Positions 40,683 through 49,948 of a stretch of 64,000 nucleotides of DNA are shown here, in pieces. Origin of the DNA: a bacterium HR29 (lineage in GTDB: Bacteria; Chloroflexota; Dehalococcoidia; Tepidiformales; Tepidiformaceae); contig BEIF01000001.1 in NCBI GenBank assembly GCA_002898215.1, positions 1,463,602 through 1,527,601 on the forward strand, written 5' to 3'. A program made the position numbers and the translations under genes. The notes beneath the pieces are model-generated. The model was not told where the DNA came from. It saw only the letters and a list, made by a program, of their open reading frames with translations, and did no database searches. How positions within the stretch are numbered: position 1 is the stretch's first letter; each line of letters begins with the position of its first letter.

Positions 40683-40894
40683 ATCCGTATCGTACCCGTG
40701 GACGGGTCCGCACGGGGCGCCCGGTCGCCGTCGTCGCGGACGACGATGCGCGCGGGTTTCCCGCCGGCGAGCGCCGCCGCCAAGTCGAGCGCAGCAGCGA
40801 TCGTCTCCGCCCGAGCGGGAACGGCCAATCGGCCTCCGGCGACACGCCACGAGCCGTCCGGCAGGCGTTCGACCACGATCACGGTCGTGTCCAC
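40679..40894 (-). CDS. Small hypothetical protein coupled to rpiB-like gene
   Basis: The 71-residue protein has a beta-hairpin-like start (TTVIVVERLPDGSWRVAGGR) and a helix (AETIAAALDLAAALAGG) followed by an ARIVVRD strand. The pattern resembles DUF2188-type repeats, in which a DGGW strand is followed by an alanine-rich helix. Its stop overlaps the rpiB-like start (ATGA), so translation is coupled. The GTG start at 40894 is the likeliest; no clear Shine-Dalgarno is seen. Confidence 0.5.
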   Translation of the reverse strand: MDTTVIVVERLPDGSWRVAGGRLAVPARAETIAAALDLAAALAGGKPARIVVRDDGDRAPRADPSTGTIRI

Positions 40895-41014
40895 GGCAAT
40901 CCGTTTCCAGGGGGTTCGATATGTCGTTCGGCAGGCGGGTGTCTGGGCCGTATCGGGACGAACCCCGATTACGGGGAGCGTGCGCGGAAGCCCGGCCCGG
41001 GGCAGGATCGGGCC

Positions 41015-42148
41015 GTGATCGTGCGTCGGTGGGGGTTCTGGCCGGCCGCAGCGGGAGCCGCAGCCGCTGCCGGAGCTGCCTACTACATCTGGCAGTTCGA
41101 CCGACAGGCGTTCCGGGTGAGCCATCGCCCCGCCGTCCTCGACGCGCATGTCGCGGAGGTCGCCGGCGACCGGGTGCGCATCCGCCGCCGCGCGCCGCTC
41201 GAGCCGCCAATCATCGGCCTCGAATACCCGGGCGGGCAGGCGATGCTCGACAGCCGCGAAGGCGAGTGGTACCGCATCGCCAGGGTGTGGGGGCGCCGTC
41301 CGGCGCGCGGCATGGCCTGCCGGTTCGACTCCTTCGTCTTCCCCGGCGACCCGGAGGTCGCACACGGCATCGGCTACGAGGAGGTCCGGTATCCGACCGA
41401 CCTCGGACCATGCCCCGCTTGGCTCGTCCCGGGGAGCAGCCCGGAGGCGCCGTGGGTCATCGCCGTCCACGGGAAGGGCGCAAGCCCGAGGGAGGTCCTC
41501 CGCATGCTGCCGGTCATCCACGGGGCGGGGGTGCCACTCCTCGCTATCGGCTACAGGAACGACATCGACGCCCCTGCCAGCCCCGACCGCCGGTATGCCT
41601 TCGGAGCGTCCGAGTGGCGCGACCTCGAGGCGGCCGTCCGATTCGCTCGTGACCGGGGCGCGCGCAGCGTTATCCTGTTCGGCTTCAGCATGGGCGGGGC
41701 CATCGCGGCGGGCTTCCTCCGGAACTCGGCCCTCTCCGCCAGCGTTGCGGCGATGGGGCTCGACGCGCCACTACTCGATCTGCGGGCCGCGGTGGAGCAC
41801 CGCGCGCGCAACCATACCCTCCCCACAGCGGTCCACCGGGCGATGCTGCCCGTGGCGGCAAGGGTGCTCCGCGTCGACTGGCAACGGTACCGGTATTTGG
41901 ACGACGTCGAGCGATGGCCGGGCCCCATCTTCCTCGCGCACGGCACCGCCGACCCCCTCGTCCCAGTGGCGACGAGCGACGCGGCGGCCGAACGCCTCGG
42001 TCCTCGCGTCCGCTACGTCCGCGTCGACGGCGCCGGACACGTGCGCTCCTGGAACGCTGACCGACTCCGATACGAACGGGAGCTGGAAGCGTGGCTTGCC
42101 GAGGCGGTGGAGGCGGCTCGCCAGCTCACCTCAGCTCGGGGTCGGTGA
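41015..42148 (+). CDS. Membrane-anchored alpha/beta hydrolase
   Basis: The 377-residue protein has an N-terminal membrane helix (AAAGAAAAAGAAYYIW), a beta-rich unit, and an alpha/beta hydrolase domain. VIAVHGKGAS is the oxyanion region, Ser sits in ILFGFSMGGAIA, Asp in LAHGTADPLV, and His in GAGHVRSW. The catalytic triad is complete. The product is probably extracytoplasmic or membrane-facing, an esterase or peptidase by family. The GTG start is 121 bases after the divergent small gene. The end overlaps the convergent MFS gene by 23 bases. Confidence 0.85.
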   Translation: MIVRRWGFWPAAAGAAAAAGAAYYIWQFDRQAFRVSHRPAVLDAHVAEVAGDRVRIRRRAPLEPPIIGLEYPGGQAMLDSREGEWYRIARVWGRRPARGMACRFDSFVFPGDPEVAHGIGYEEVRYPTDLGPCPAWLVPGSSPEAPWVIAVHGKGASPREVLRMLPVIHGAGVPLLAIGYRNDIDAPASPDRRYAFGASEWRDLEAAVRFARDRGARSVILFGFSMGGAIAAGFLRNSALSASVAAMGLDAPLLDLRAAVEHRARNHTLPTAVHRAMLPVAARVLRVDWQRYRYLDDVERWPGPIFLAHGTADPLVPVATSDAAAERLGPRVRYVRVDGAGHVRSWNADRLRYERELEAWLAEAVEAARQLTSARGR

Positions 42149-43349
42149 CGGAACCGCGGCGTTGCAGCGTCTCGGTCACGAAGAGCAGCATCACGAGCGC
42201 GCCCACGAAGGCAAACCCGCCGGAGAGGAGGGCGGCGCTCCCCAGTGCGAGCCCCTGGGCGGTGCCACCGACGATGGTCGGCCCCGCCACGCGCCCGAGG
42301 TCGGTGAGGAAGCGCCACAGGCCCAAGAACTCGCCGCTGCCGGCGCGCGGCGCGAGATCGGACCCGAGGGTCATGACCGCGCCGCTGCCCAGACCGTTGC
42401 CGATTCCGGAGAGTAAGCCCACCAGCAGGAGAGCGGAGAAGCCGTCGGCCAAGGGAAGCAGCGCGAGGCTCGCACCCAACAGGAGGAGCGACGGCACCAC
42501 GGTCCACTTCCGGCCCCAACGGTCCATCACGTAGCCGACCGGTACGAACAACGTCATGTCGATGGCCGAGGAGAGCCCCATGACGAGGCCGATGGCCCCG
42601 ACGCCCAAACCAACGTGGTCGCCCCACAGGGGGAGAAGAAGCTGGCGAGCTTCGCGCACGAAGGTGAGGATGAGAGCCACCGTGCCGGCGGTGAGGAACT
42701 GGTAGCGGAAATCGGCCAGCGTGCGCGCGAGCCGAGCGTGCACCCGAGCGCCGCTCCTCACCGGCTGGGCCGACGCCTCCCGCCGCAGAAGGACGGCAGC
42801 CCCGGCCACCGCCGCCGCCCCCGCCTGGCCGACGAAGGCCGCTTCGAAGCCGAAGCGCTCGGCCAGGAAGCCCCCGGCGATGGGGCCGACGAACACGCCG
42901 ACCCGATTGACGCCGCCGACGAGGGAGAGCGCCCGGCCTCGGTACTCCAAGGGGACCGTTTCGGCGACGAAGGCTAGGCGCGAGACGAGCCACATCGACC
43001 AGCCCGCGCCGAAGACGAACATCAGGGCGACGAGCTGCCAGGTATGGGCGGCAAAGGCGATTGCCAGGGCCGAGCTCGCCGCCAGGCCCGCGCTCACGAG
43101 CATGGTGGCCCGGCCGCCGAATCGGTTCACCATCACGCCGGCGGGAATATCGGAGGCAAGCGCCCCGACGCCGCGGACGGTGACGGTCGCACCCACGAGC
43201 GCAAGGGACGCCCCGAGAGCCTGCGCGTACAGCGGCAGCACCGGGAGCGTCATCCCCTCGCCGAAGGCGAAGAGGAGCGTTGGCAAGTAGACGGGGATAA
43301 CGAGACTGCGGAGGGAGAACCGCGGCCGCTCGGCTACCGGAGCGCCCAT
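42126..43349 (-). CDS. Major facilitator superfamily transporter
   Basis: The 407-residue protein has twelve hydrophobic helices and MFS motifs: PAGVMVNRFGGRATML after helix two and YVMDRWGRKWTVVP after helix eight, each with the G-x3-D/N-R-x-G-R-R signature. The family exports drugs or imports sugars and metabolites. No substrate is indicated. The ATG start is 15 bases downstream of the NarL-type regulator gene, so the two are likely one operon and the regulator may control the transporter. Confidence 0.85.
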   Translation of the reverse strand: MGAPVAERPRFSLRSLVIPVYLPTLLFAFGEGMTLPVLPLYAQALGASLALVGATVTVRGVGALASDIPAGVMVNRFGGRATMLVSAGLAASSALAIAFAAHTWQLVALMFVFGAGWSMWLVSRLAFVAETVPLEYRGRALSLVGGVNRVGVFVGPIAGGFLAERFGFEAAFVGQAGAAAVAGAAVLLRREASAQPVRSGARVHARLARTLADFRYQFLTAGTVALILTFVREARQLLLPLWGDHVGLGVGAIGLVMGLSSAIDMTLFVPVGYVMDRWGRKWTVVPSLLLLGASLALLPLADGFSALLLVGLLSGIGNGLGSGAVMTLGSDLAPRAGSGEFLGLWRFLTDLGRVAGPTIVGGTAQGLALGSAALLSGGFAFVGALVMLLFVTETLQRRGSVTDPELR

Positions 43350-43364
43350 CCGCGCCGCCGGGAC

Positions 43365-44129
43365 CTAGGCGGTGTCCTGCTTGGGAGGGAGGTCGGCGCG
43401 GGAAGGGTCCTCCAAGCGCAAGATGCCCTTCTGGATGGCGTACCGGATGAGGTCGGTGCGACTCTTCGTCTTCAGCTTCTGTGAGATGTGGGCTTTGTGC
43501 GCCTCCACCGTCTTGATGCTGACCGAAAGCTCCTCGGCGATGCGCTGGTTGGTGTACCCCTCGGCGATGAGCTGCAGCACCTCCCGCTCCCGCGGGGTGA
43601 GGAGGTCCAGTCCGCTGACCGACTCGTCGCCGCCCTTCGCCCGGTAGAGGAGCGCAGGCACGTCGAACTGCTCAGCAAGCGCAGCCGAGAAGTAGGTGTT
43701 GCCCCGCGCCACCGTGCGGATCGCCAGCAGGACCTCGTCGACATCGGAGCGCTTGACTAGATACCCCGAAGCGCCGGCGCGGATGGCATCGACGAGCTGC
43801 TCCTCGTCGACGAAACCGCTCAGCATGATCACCCGTGCGGTTGGCACGGCCTTCCGAAGCTGGCGGGTCGCCTCGACGCCGTTGAGCGCGGGCATCACGA
43901 CATCCATGAGCACCACGTCCGGGTTCGTGCGCTGCGCCGCGAGGACGGCCTCGCGCCCGTTCTCCACGTCGGCCACGACCTCCACCCCCTCGAACGACTC
44001 GAGGAGGCGTCGGAGGGCCTGGCGAATGACGGCGTGGTCGTCGACCAGAAGCACACGGATGGGGGGAGGCCCGGGTCGCTGCAGCGCGGCCCGCCGTCCC
44101 CGCAGGCCCAACCGGCTCTGGTCGGTCAC
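43365..44129 (-). CDS. NarL/FixJ-family response regulator (paralog of 10967 gene)
   Basis: The 254-residue protein has an intact receiver (VLLVDDHAVIRQALRRLLES, VVLMDVVMPALNG with the phosphoacceptor Asp, YLVKRSDVDE) and a LuxR helix-turn-helix (LLTPREREVLQLIAEGYTNQ). It parallels the 259-residue regulator at 10967 along nearly its full length, so they are recent paralogs. The start is GTG. No histidine kinase is adjacent, so the two paralogs may share a kinase. It precedes the MFS gene. Confidence 0.9.
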   Translation of the reverse strand: MTDQSRLGLRGRRAALQRPGPPPIRVLLVDDHAVIRQALRRLLESFEGVEVVADVENGREAVLAAQRTNPDVVLMDVVMPALNGVEATRQLRKAVPTARVIMLSGFVDEEQLVDAIRAGASGYLVKRSDVDEVLLAIRTVARGNTYFSAALAEQFDVPALLYRAKGGDESVSGLDLLTPREREVLQLIAEGYTNQRIAEELSVSIKTVEAHKAHISQKLKTKSRTDLIRYAIQKGILRLEDPSRADLPPKQDTA

Positions 44130-44205
44130 CGCCTCACTCCGGCACGGCGAGGTGCCACTATCCTATCCGCTCCCGGACGCTTTGTGTCCACCGCCGTGAG
44201 CCCGC

Positions 44206-45147
44206 TCATGAGGCTCCCGTGAGGAAGCGTCGCGGCACCTCCCGCTGGATGCGCTCGATGATATCCGGGTCGACGCCGTCGGCTGCCAGGGCGGGGAGGG
44301 CTACCGTGCGGAGGAAGAGGTACCGCGTGGGCCGCTCCCGGGGGACATCGGCGGCGCCGGCACGAACGGGCTGGGGCGCGTAGTCGTGGCCCACCATGAG
44401 GCGGTCCGCCCAGCCCCGTTCGATCAGCGCCTTGAGCGTGGCGTTCCGCTGCCGCCAGTCGGGGCGCCCGGGCGCGCCCGGGTAACGGTCCATCGAGAGA
44501 AACACCCCCGCCCGCAAGAGCGACTCCAGGTAATCGACATCGGTGGTATCGGCGCTGTGGCCGATGCAGATGCGATCCATCGGCGCGCCCTCCTCTCGGA
44601 AGATCTCCACCTGGCGGGCGCCCACCCGTTCCGGAGCCCACTGATGGGTGCTGATGGGGCACCCCGTCCGCTTCAGGGCGCGGGCCGCAGCCCGGAGCAC
44701 GCGCTCCCCTTCGGGTGTGACGCCACCGGCGTCGTTCGCGACCTTGATGACCCCCGCTTTGACGCCGGTATCCCCGATCCCGACCTCGATCTCCCTGACG
44801 AAGATGTCGGCGATTTCGTCAGGGTCGCGCGTCCAGAAGGAGCGTGGGATGTCGCGCCAGATGCCTGTGGCCACGACAACGTTCACGCCCGACGCTCGGG
44901 CGGCCTCCCGCACGAACGCCACGTCGCGCCCCAGGTCCGGTGTCGTGAGGTCGATGAGGGTATCCACGCCCCCGGCCTTCGCTTCCTGGAGCTCCTCGAC
45001 GACGCGGGCCTTCGTCCGCTCCCAATCGAAGAGCCAGGGGTAGTGGAAGTGGTCGCCGAAGGAGACGAGGACATGCTCGTGCGAGAGGACGACGCCGAGG
45101 CGGGAAGCTTCGACAGGGCCCAATACGGTTTGCACCACCGCAGTCAT
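44206..45147 (-). CDS. Phosphotriesterase-family metal-dependent hydrolase
   Basis: The 313-residue protein has the amidohydrolase-type metal ligands of the PTE family: LSHEHV (HxH), the carbamylated-lysine region in VKAGVIKVA, His in PISTHQW, His in CIGHSAD and Asp in VGHDYA. All expected ligands are present, so it should be catalytically active. The family includes phosphotriesterases, lactonases and formylases; lactonase or esterase activity is as likely as phosphotriesterase. GGGAG precedes the ATG. It is divergent from the CoA-transferase gene, with an 84-base gap. Confidence 0.87.
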   Translation of the reverse strand: MTAVVQTVLGPVEASRLGVVLSHEHVLVSFGDHFHYPWLFDWERTKARVVEELQEAKAGGVDTLIDLTTPDLGRDVAFVREAARASGVNVVVATGIWRDIPRSFWTRDPDEIADIFVREIEVGIGDTGVKAGVIKVANDAGGVTPEGERVLRAAARALKRTGCPISTHQWAPERVGARQVEIFREEGAPMDRICIGHSADTTDVDYLESLLRAGVFLSMDRYPGAPGRPDWRQRNATLKALIERGWADRLMVGHDYAPQPVRAGAADVPRERPTRYLFLRTVALPALAADGVDPDIIERIQREVPRRFLTGAS

Positions 45148-45231
45148 GGAGCGCTCTCCCGGTGGCTGACTCGCGCGTATCGTGCCCTCCGCTCTCGCCG
45201 CGCGCAATCGCAGGGACCAGCTCCCGCGGCT

Positions 45232-47442
45232 ATGATGCCGAGCATGGAGCTGCTGCGTTCGGCGCCGATTGGGGTCGTCTCGTTCGGGCCCGGGGCTTCG
45301 CTCGCCGCCTGGATGCTCGCCGGCCTCGGGGCGGACGTGCGCCACCGCACCTTCGCGAACAACGCAGACCTCGATTGCGCTGCCTTCATCGACGGGGCAG
45401 AACCCGCCTCGGGCTCCGACCCCTTCGGTGACCTCGAGGCCCCCGTCATCGTTACCGATGCGCCGTTCACCTCGGCGAACCGCGCTGCGCTCGAACGAAT
45501 CTCCCGCGCAGCACGCGTGGTGTGGATCACCCCATGGGGATGCGACGGCCCGTGGGCGGAACGGCCAGCCTCGGACCTGGTGCTCCACGCTGCGGGTGGA
45601 TGGATGTCCGCCACCGGGGACCCCGACCGGGAGCCTCTCGGTCCGCCGGGGCCGCAAGCCTCGTACCTCGCCGGGTTGTTCGCCGCGGTCGAGGCGGCCG
45701 CAGCGTTCGCCCTTCCCGGAGGAGCGAGGCCAGGCATCACCGACGTCAGCGCAGCCGAGGCGGTCCTCGCTACGACCATCTACGATGCCGTGGCCTTCCA
45801 GTACTTCGGCCGGGTACGTCCGCGCACCGGCGCACGGTACGCGCCGACCCAGCCGACGATTGTCACGCTGCCCTGCCGCGACGGATTCGTGGGGATCCAT
45901 GCCACCCTGCACCGACAATGGGTGCTCCTGGCCGAGGCGATGGGACACCCGGAGCTGGTCCGCGACCCCCGCTTCCTGACGCACGGCGACCGGGCGGAAC
46001 ACCTCGCCGAGTTGGACGCCTACCTACTGCCGTGGCTGCAGGCGCATGGCCGTTGGGAGCTGTTCGAACGGCTTCAGGCGTTGGGCATCCCTGCAGCTCC
46101 GACCCCGGATGCGGCAGAAGTGCTGTCGCTGCCTCATCTCGAAGTGCGGAGGGCGTGGCGCGACCTCCGGCTTCCGGATGGCAGGAGCGTGCGCGTGCCC
46201 GTTCTGCCGATCCGCGAGACGTTCGTGTCCCCGGCGGTCGCGGCGGCGCACGATGGGCGCGAAGGTCCGTGGCGCCAGGGCGCGCTCCGCGTCGTCGACC
46301 TCTCCATGGGGTGGGCAGGCCCCCTGGCTGGACACATCCTCGCGTGTTTCGGGGCCGACGTCATCAAGGTGGAATCGCACCGGCGGTACGACTGGTGGCG
46401 CGGCGGCACCCCCGGCGCCGACCCCGAGCTTCAGCTCCACGAACGCAGTCACGTCTTCAACGGCGTGAACCGGGGGAAGCGGGGCATCGCCCTCGACCTG
46501 GCGACGCCGGTGGGCCGGGAGGCGCTCCTTCGCCTCCTGCGCGGGGCCGATGTCCTGGTCGAGAACTTCCGGCCAGGGACCCTCGAGCGACTCGGGCTCT
46601 CGCCGGAGCGGCTCCTGGCGGAGAACCCGGGGCTCGTGGTGCTTCGCCACTCGGGATTCGGCAGCACGGGGCCGTGGGCACGCTACTTCGCTTTCGGGAA
46701 CACCATCGAAAGCCTCTCCGGACTGGCAGCCGCCACCGGCTACCCGGGCGGCCCACCCCGGATGATGAGCAACGCCTACGGCGACCCAGTCGGCGGCCTC
46801 ACCGCCACCGTTGGCCTCCTCGCCGCCCTTGCAGCCCGGCAGCGCGACGGTCGTGGTCGGTGTATCGAGGTCGCCCAGCTCGAGGCGATGCTGCCCCTCG
46901 TCACGCCGGTCCTCCTCGAGTACCAGCTCAGCGGCCGAGTTCCGCCCCGGCGAGGAAACGCCCGCCCGGGATCCGTACTCGCCGGCGTCTTCCCCTGCCG
47001 CGGCGAAGACCGGTGGTTGGCCGTCGAGGCGCGCAACCATTTTGAGGCCGCCCGACTCGCCTCCGTCCTCGGTACCGCAGAGACTCCGACCCCGGCCGAA
47101 GTTGCGGCCTGGTGCAAGGTTCGGGACCGACACGAGGCTGCCGCCACGCTCGCCGCTGCGGGCGTCCCCGCTGCCCCGGTGTACGACGAGGCGGACACGC
47201 TCGCCGAAGAGCCGTTCGCGAGCCGCGGGTTCTGGTCGGGCGAAGAGCGAGCGGTCGTGGGGTTCCACCTCTACCCGCTCCTCCCGTTGCGGCGCGACGG
47301 TAAGCGATTCCACCCGGGTCGTCCCGCGCCGCTTCTGGGCGAGCATACGGCGGAGGTGCTGCGCTCCCTCGGTTATGACGAGCGGGCCGTGGAGTCATTC
47401 TTCCAGGAGGGGGTTTCGGGGTCGGTGCCGGTACCGCCCTAG
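45232..47442 (+). CDS. Fused double CaiB/BaiF-type (class III) CoA-transferase
   Basis: The 736-residue protein is two class III CoA-transferase modules in one chain; the family is normally about 400 residues. The second module (about 355-736) is canonical: VVDLSMGWAGPLAGHILACFGADVIKVE, LVENFRPGTLERLGL and the catalytic Asp518 in YGDPVGG. In the first module the matching position is Ser144 (PQASYLAG), so that half is probably inactive and structural. Class III enzymes move CoA between acyl groups without free acid. Three in-frame ATG codons, at 45232, 45235 and 45244, are possible starts. The 3' end is convergent with alanine dehydrogenase. Confidence 0.88.
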   Translation: MMPSMELLRSAPIGVVSFGPGASLAAWMLAGLGADVRHRTFANNADLDCAAFIDGAEPASGSDPFGDLEAPVIVTDAPFTSANRAALERISRAARVVWITPWGCDGPWAERPASDLVLHAAGGWMSATGDPDREPLGPPGPQASYLAGLFAAVEAAAAFALPGGARPGITDVSAAEAVLATTIYDAVAFQYFGRVRPRTGARYAPTQPTIVTLPCRDGFVGIHATLHRQWVLLAEAMGHPELVRDPRFLTHGDRAEHLAELDAYLLPWLQAHGRWELFERLQALGIPAAPTPDAAEVLSLPHLEVRRAWRDLRLPDGRSVRVPVLPIRETFVSPAVAAAHDGREGPWRQGALRVVDLSMGWAGPLAGHILACFGADVIKVESHRRYDWWRGGTPGADPELQLHERSHVFNGVNRGKRGIALDLATPVGREALLRLLRGADVLVENFRPGTLERLGLSPERLLAENPGLVVLRHSGFGSTGPWARYFAFGNTIESLSGLAAATGYPGGPPRMMSNAYGDPVGGLTATVGLLAALAARQRDGRGRCIEVAQLEAMLPLVTPVLLEYQLSGRVPPRRGNARPGSVLAGVFPCRGEDRWLAVEARNHFEAARLASVLGTAETPTPAEVAAWCKVRDRHEAAATLAAAGVPAAPVYDEADTLAEEPFASRGFWSGEERAVVGFHLYPLLPLRRDGKRFHPGRPAPLLGEHTAEVLRSLGYDERAVESFFQEGVSGSVPVPP

Positions 47443-47446
47443 CCCC

Positions 47447-48532
47447 TCACGGAGCTGTCACCCCCAACGCTTCGGCGACCGAGGGGTGAACGATGCGCCC
47501 TCTCCGGACGACAAGCGCCGGACCCAGTTCGACGTCATTCGCCGCTGCTTCGGGCCCCAGCCGGGCGAGCCGCCGGATGGCCGGCAGAGCGGCCTCAGCG
47601 AGGGCAAGGGTGCTCGTCCGCGGCACAGCGGCGGGCATGTTCGGCACGCAGTAGTGGACGACTCCCTCCTCGACGTAGGTCGGCTCGGCGAGCGTCGTGG
47701 GCCGGCTCGTCTCGCTCGCTCCGCCTTGGTCGATGGCCACGTCCACGAGCACTGCTCCCGGCCCCATGGAGCGAACCATCGCACGGGTGACGACCTTCGG
47801 CGCTGCGGCGCCTGGTACGTGCGGCGCGAGGACGGCGAGGTCGGCTCCGGAGAACGACTCCGCAAGTGCGGTAGGGCTCGCGTAACGGGTGGCCAGACGG
47901 CCGTCGTACTGCTCGTAGAGGGCGCGGAGGCGGCCGAGGTCCACCGAGAGCATGGTCACCGCCGCATCGAGCCCTAACAGGGCACGAGCGGCAGCGGTCG
48001 CCACCGTGCCCGAACCGACGATGACACACCGGCCCGGAGGGACGCCTGCGACTCCGCCGACGAGGATGCCTCGGCCCGGCCCGGGCTGTTTCAAGAGGTG
48101 AACGCCGACCTCGGCGGCGAGCCGGCCGGCGATCTGCGACATCGGCGCGAGGAGCGGCAGGCTCCCGTCCGGTGCGCGCACGAGCTCGAAGGCGAACGCT
48201 GTCGCGCCAGACGCGGTCAGCCGCTCCGCGAGTGGCCGGTTCGCCGCCAAGTGGAGGAAGCCGAAGAGGAGGGTGCGCGATGAGATGAGGGGGAACTCCT
48301 CGGGCAGGGGCTCCTTCACCTTCACCACGAGGTCCGCCTCCCACACCCGGCTGGCGTCGGCAAGCTCGGCGCCAACGGCGGCGTACGCCGCATCGGGGTA
48401 CCCGCTGGCCTGCCCGGCCCCTCTCTCCATCACCACCGCGTGGCCGTCGGCGATGAGGGCGCCAACGCTCGCTGGGGTAAGGGCAACGCGGGTCTCGCCG
48501 GGCTTCCGTTCCTTCGGACAGCCGATTCGCAT
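47447..48532 (-). CDS. ald: Alanine dehydrogenase
   Basis: The 361-residue protein begins MRIGCPKERKPGETRVALTP, the family N-terminus. It has PLLAPMSQIAGRLA, an NAD-binding fold (VIVGSGTVATAAARALLGL) and the C-terminal VEEGVVHYCVPNMPAAVPRT motif. It reversibly deaminates alanine to pyruvate with NAD. The adenine-loop glycines are SGTVATAAA rather than the common GAGVVG, a variant that may affect cofactor affinity. The first ATG in a longer reading frame is ignored because the conserved start is at 48532. Confidence 0.92.
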   Translation of the reverse strand: MRIGCPKERKPGETRVALTPASVGALIADGHAVVMERGAGQASGYPDAAYAAVGAELADASRVWEADLVVKVKEPLPEEFPLISSRTLLFGFLHLAANRPLAERLTASGATAFAFELVRAPDGSLPLLAPMSQIAGRLAAEVGVHLLKQPGPGRGILVGGVAGVPPGRCVIVGSGTVATAAARALLGLDAAVTMLSVDLGRLRALYEQYDGRLATRYASPTALAESFSGADLAVLAPHVPGAAAPKVVTRAMVRSMGPGAVLVDVAIDQGGASETSRPTTLAEPTYVEEGVVHYCVPNMPAAVPRTSTLALAEAALPAIRRLARLGPEAAANDVELGPALVVRRGRIVHPSVAEALGVTAP

Positions 48533-48665
48533 GCTCGCCTCCTCCGAGATGCTACCGAACCGCAACGGCGATGCCGCCTCTCCGGCACGCGGTCGGGTGC
48601 GGAAGCACCGACGGGCAGCCGATGCTTGTGGCAGGATACCGTAACGGGGCGGGGCTCTTTCGGCG

Positions 48666-49922
48666 GTGCAGCGGATGAGGGGGAAGCGGCTCGGTTCGTG
48701 GTCAGCTGCTGCCGGCCTGGTGATGCTCGCGGCAGCGCTCTTCGGCTCGGCTGCCGCTCCTGCCGGGGCCGGCCCGACCCCAACCTTCCACGATGTTCAC
48801 CTCGAGTTCGCCGTCCCGCGAGGAGACGCCTGGTACATCGTCAGCATCCAGCTCTTCGTGGCGGGCGGCGAAGACGGTGACCCCGATGCCGAGGCAGCAG
48901 CAGCCAGAAGCGAGATCCTCGCTCGCTTTCCGGGCGCCGTGCCGCTGGCAGATGGAGACGTCCACGCGCAGTGGGTAGCCGCGGGCTGGAGATGGCCGGA
49001 CGGCACGGCCTCCTGGCGATACAACGCTACCGGAAAGCCCGCTGGGCTTTCGGCCGACGAAGCCGCGATAACCGGCGGGGCGACAGCCTGGAACAGCATC
49101 GGTGTGAACTTCTCCTTCTCCTACCTGGGCACCTCTGGAAGCGGAACGGGTGCCTGTCACAACGCCCCCGACGGCACGAACACCGTCGGCTGGGGACCGC
49201 AAGCGGGCAGCGTCCTGGCCGTTACCTGCACGTGGTACGACCCGCACACGAACCCCTACACGGCCGTGGAGTTCGACATGGAGTTCGACCCCGACTGGCC
49301 GTGGACGACGGGGAGCCCGGTCTCGGTTGACCTACAGAGCGTCGCGGCCCACGAATTGGGCCACGCCCTGGGGCTGGGCCACTCGGAGTACCCGTCAGCG
49401 GTGATGTACGCGACCTATAGCCAGGGCCAAGTGAAACGGACACCGACGTCCGACGACATCGCGGGCGCTGCCGCCATCTACGGCTGGAGCAGCGGCACGC
49501 CGACCCCGACGCCCAGCGCGACTCCGACCCCGACACCCAGCGCGACTCCGACGCCCACACCAACTCCGACGCCCACGCCGACTCCGACTCCGACGCCTAC
49601 GCCGACTCCGACGCCCACGCCGACCCCGACGCCCAGCGCGACTCCGACGCCCACCCCGACGCCCACGCCCGTCCCGCCGCCGATTCCGCTCCAACCAGGG
49701 CTCAACCTCGCCGCTTGGCCCGGCCCGGACGCTCCGCCGGCAGAGGCGCTCGCACCGTACCTCCCGGCGATTGCCGCGGTGTATGGTTGGGATGCTGCCC
49801 GGCAGCAGTGGCTGCGCTACGCTCCCGAACTCCCTCCCTGGGCGAACACGCTCGCGCTCTTGCGAGCGGGAGACGCGTACTGGTTCATCGCCCGAAGCGC
49901 GGTGACGATCTCGCCCCCTTGA
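48666..49922 (+). CDS. Secreted matrixin-like zinc metalloprotease with Thr-Pro stalk
   Basis: The 418-residue protein has a signal peptide (about 1-35), a catalytic domain with [11 protein letters not shown] (HExxHxxGxxH zinc site) and the Met-turn in SAVMYATY, and a long Thr-Pro repeat linker (about 278-335). A C-terminal domain of about 80 residues ([18 protein letters not shown]) resembles the domains found after such stalks in Chloroflexota secreted proteins. It probably degrades extracellular protein. The start is GTG at 48666; an ATG three codons later is an alternative. The stalk is encoded by an imperfect repeat. Confidence 0.88.
   Translation: MQRMRGKRLGSWSAAAGLVMLAAALFGSAAAPAGAGPTPTFHDVHLEFAVPRGDAWYIVSIQLFVAGGEDGDPDAEAAAARSEILARFPGAVPLADGDVHAQWVAAGWRWPDGTASWRYNATGKPAGLSADEAAITGGATAWNSIGVNFSFSYLGTSGSGTGACHNAPDGTNTVGWGPQAGSVLAVTCTWYDPHTNPYTAVEFDMEFDPDWPWTTGSPVSVDLQSVAAHELGHALGLGHSEYPSAVMYATYSQGQVKRTPTSDDIAGAAAIYGWSSGTPTPTPSATPTPTPSATPTPTPTPTPTPTPTPTPTPTPTPTPTPTPSATPTPTPTPTPVPPPIPLQPGLNLAAWPGPDAPPAEALAPYLPAIAAVYGWDAARQQWLRYAPELPPWANTLALLRAGDAYWFIARSAVTISPP
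49498..49675 (+). repeat. Thr-Pro coding tandem repeat
   Basis: About 178 bases of imperfect 6-base units (mostly CCGACG and CCCACG) encode (Thr-Pro)n with Ser-Ala breaks. Such a repeat is prone to length change by slippage. Confidence 0.85.
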
Positions 49923-49948
49923 TGGACCCGATCCGGTAGCCTGACGGC

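Noticed and set aside
44386-45231. N-terminal extension of the CoA-transferase gene over the phosphotriesterase gene
   Set aside because: The extra residues are antisense to a phosphotriesterase with all metal ligands; the domain begins near 45232.
49498-49675. CRISPR-like regularity
   Set aside because: The units are 6-base imperfect repeats in frame with a protein stalk; there are no spacers.
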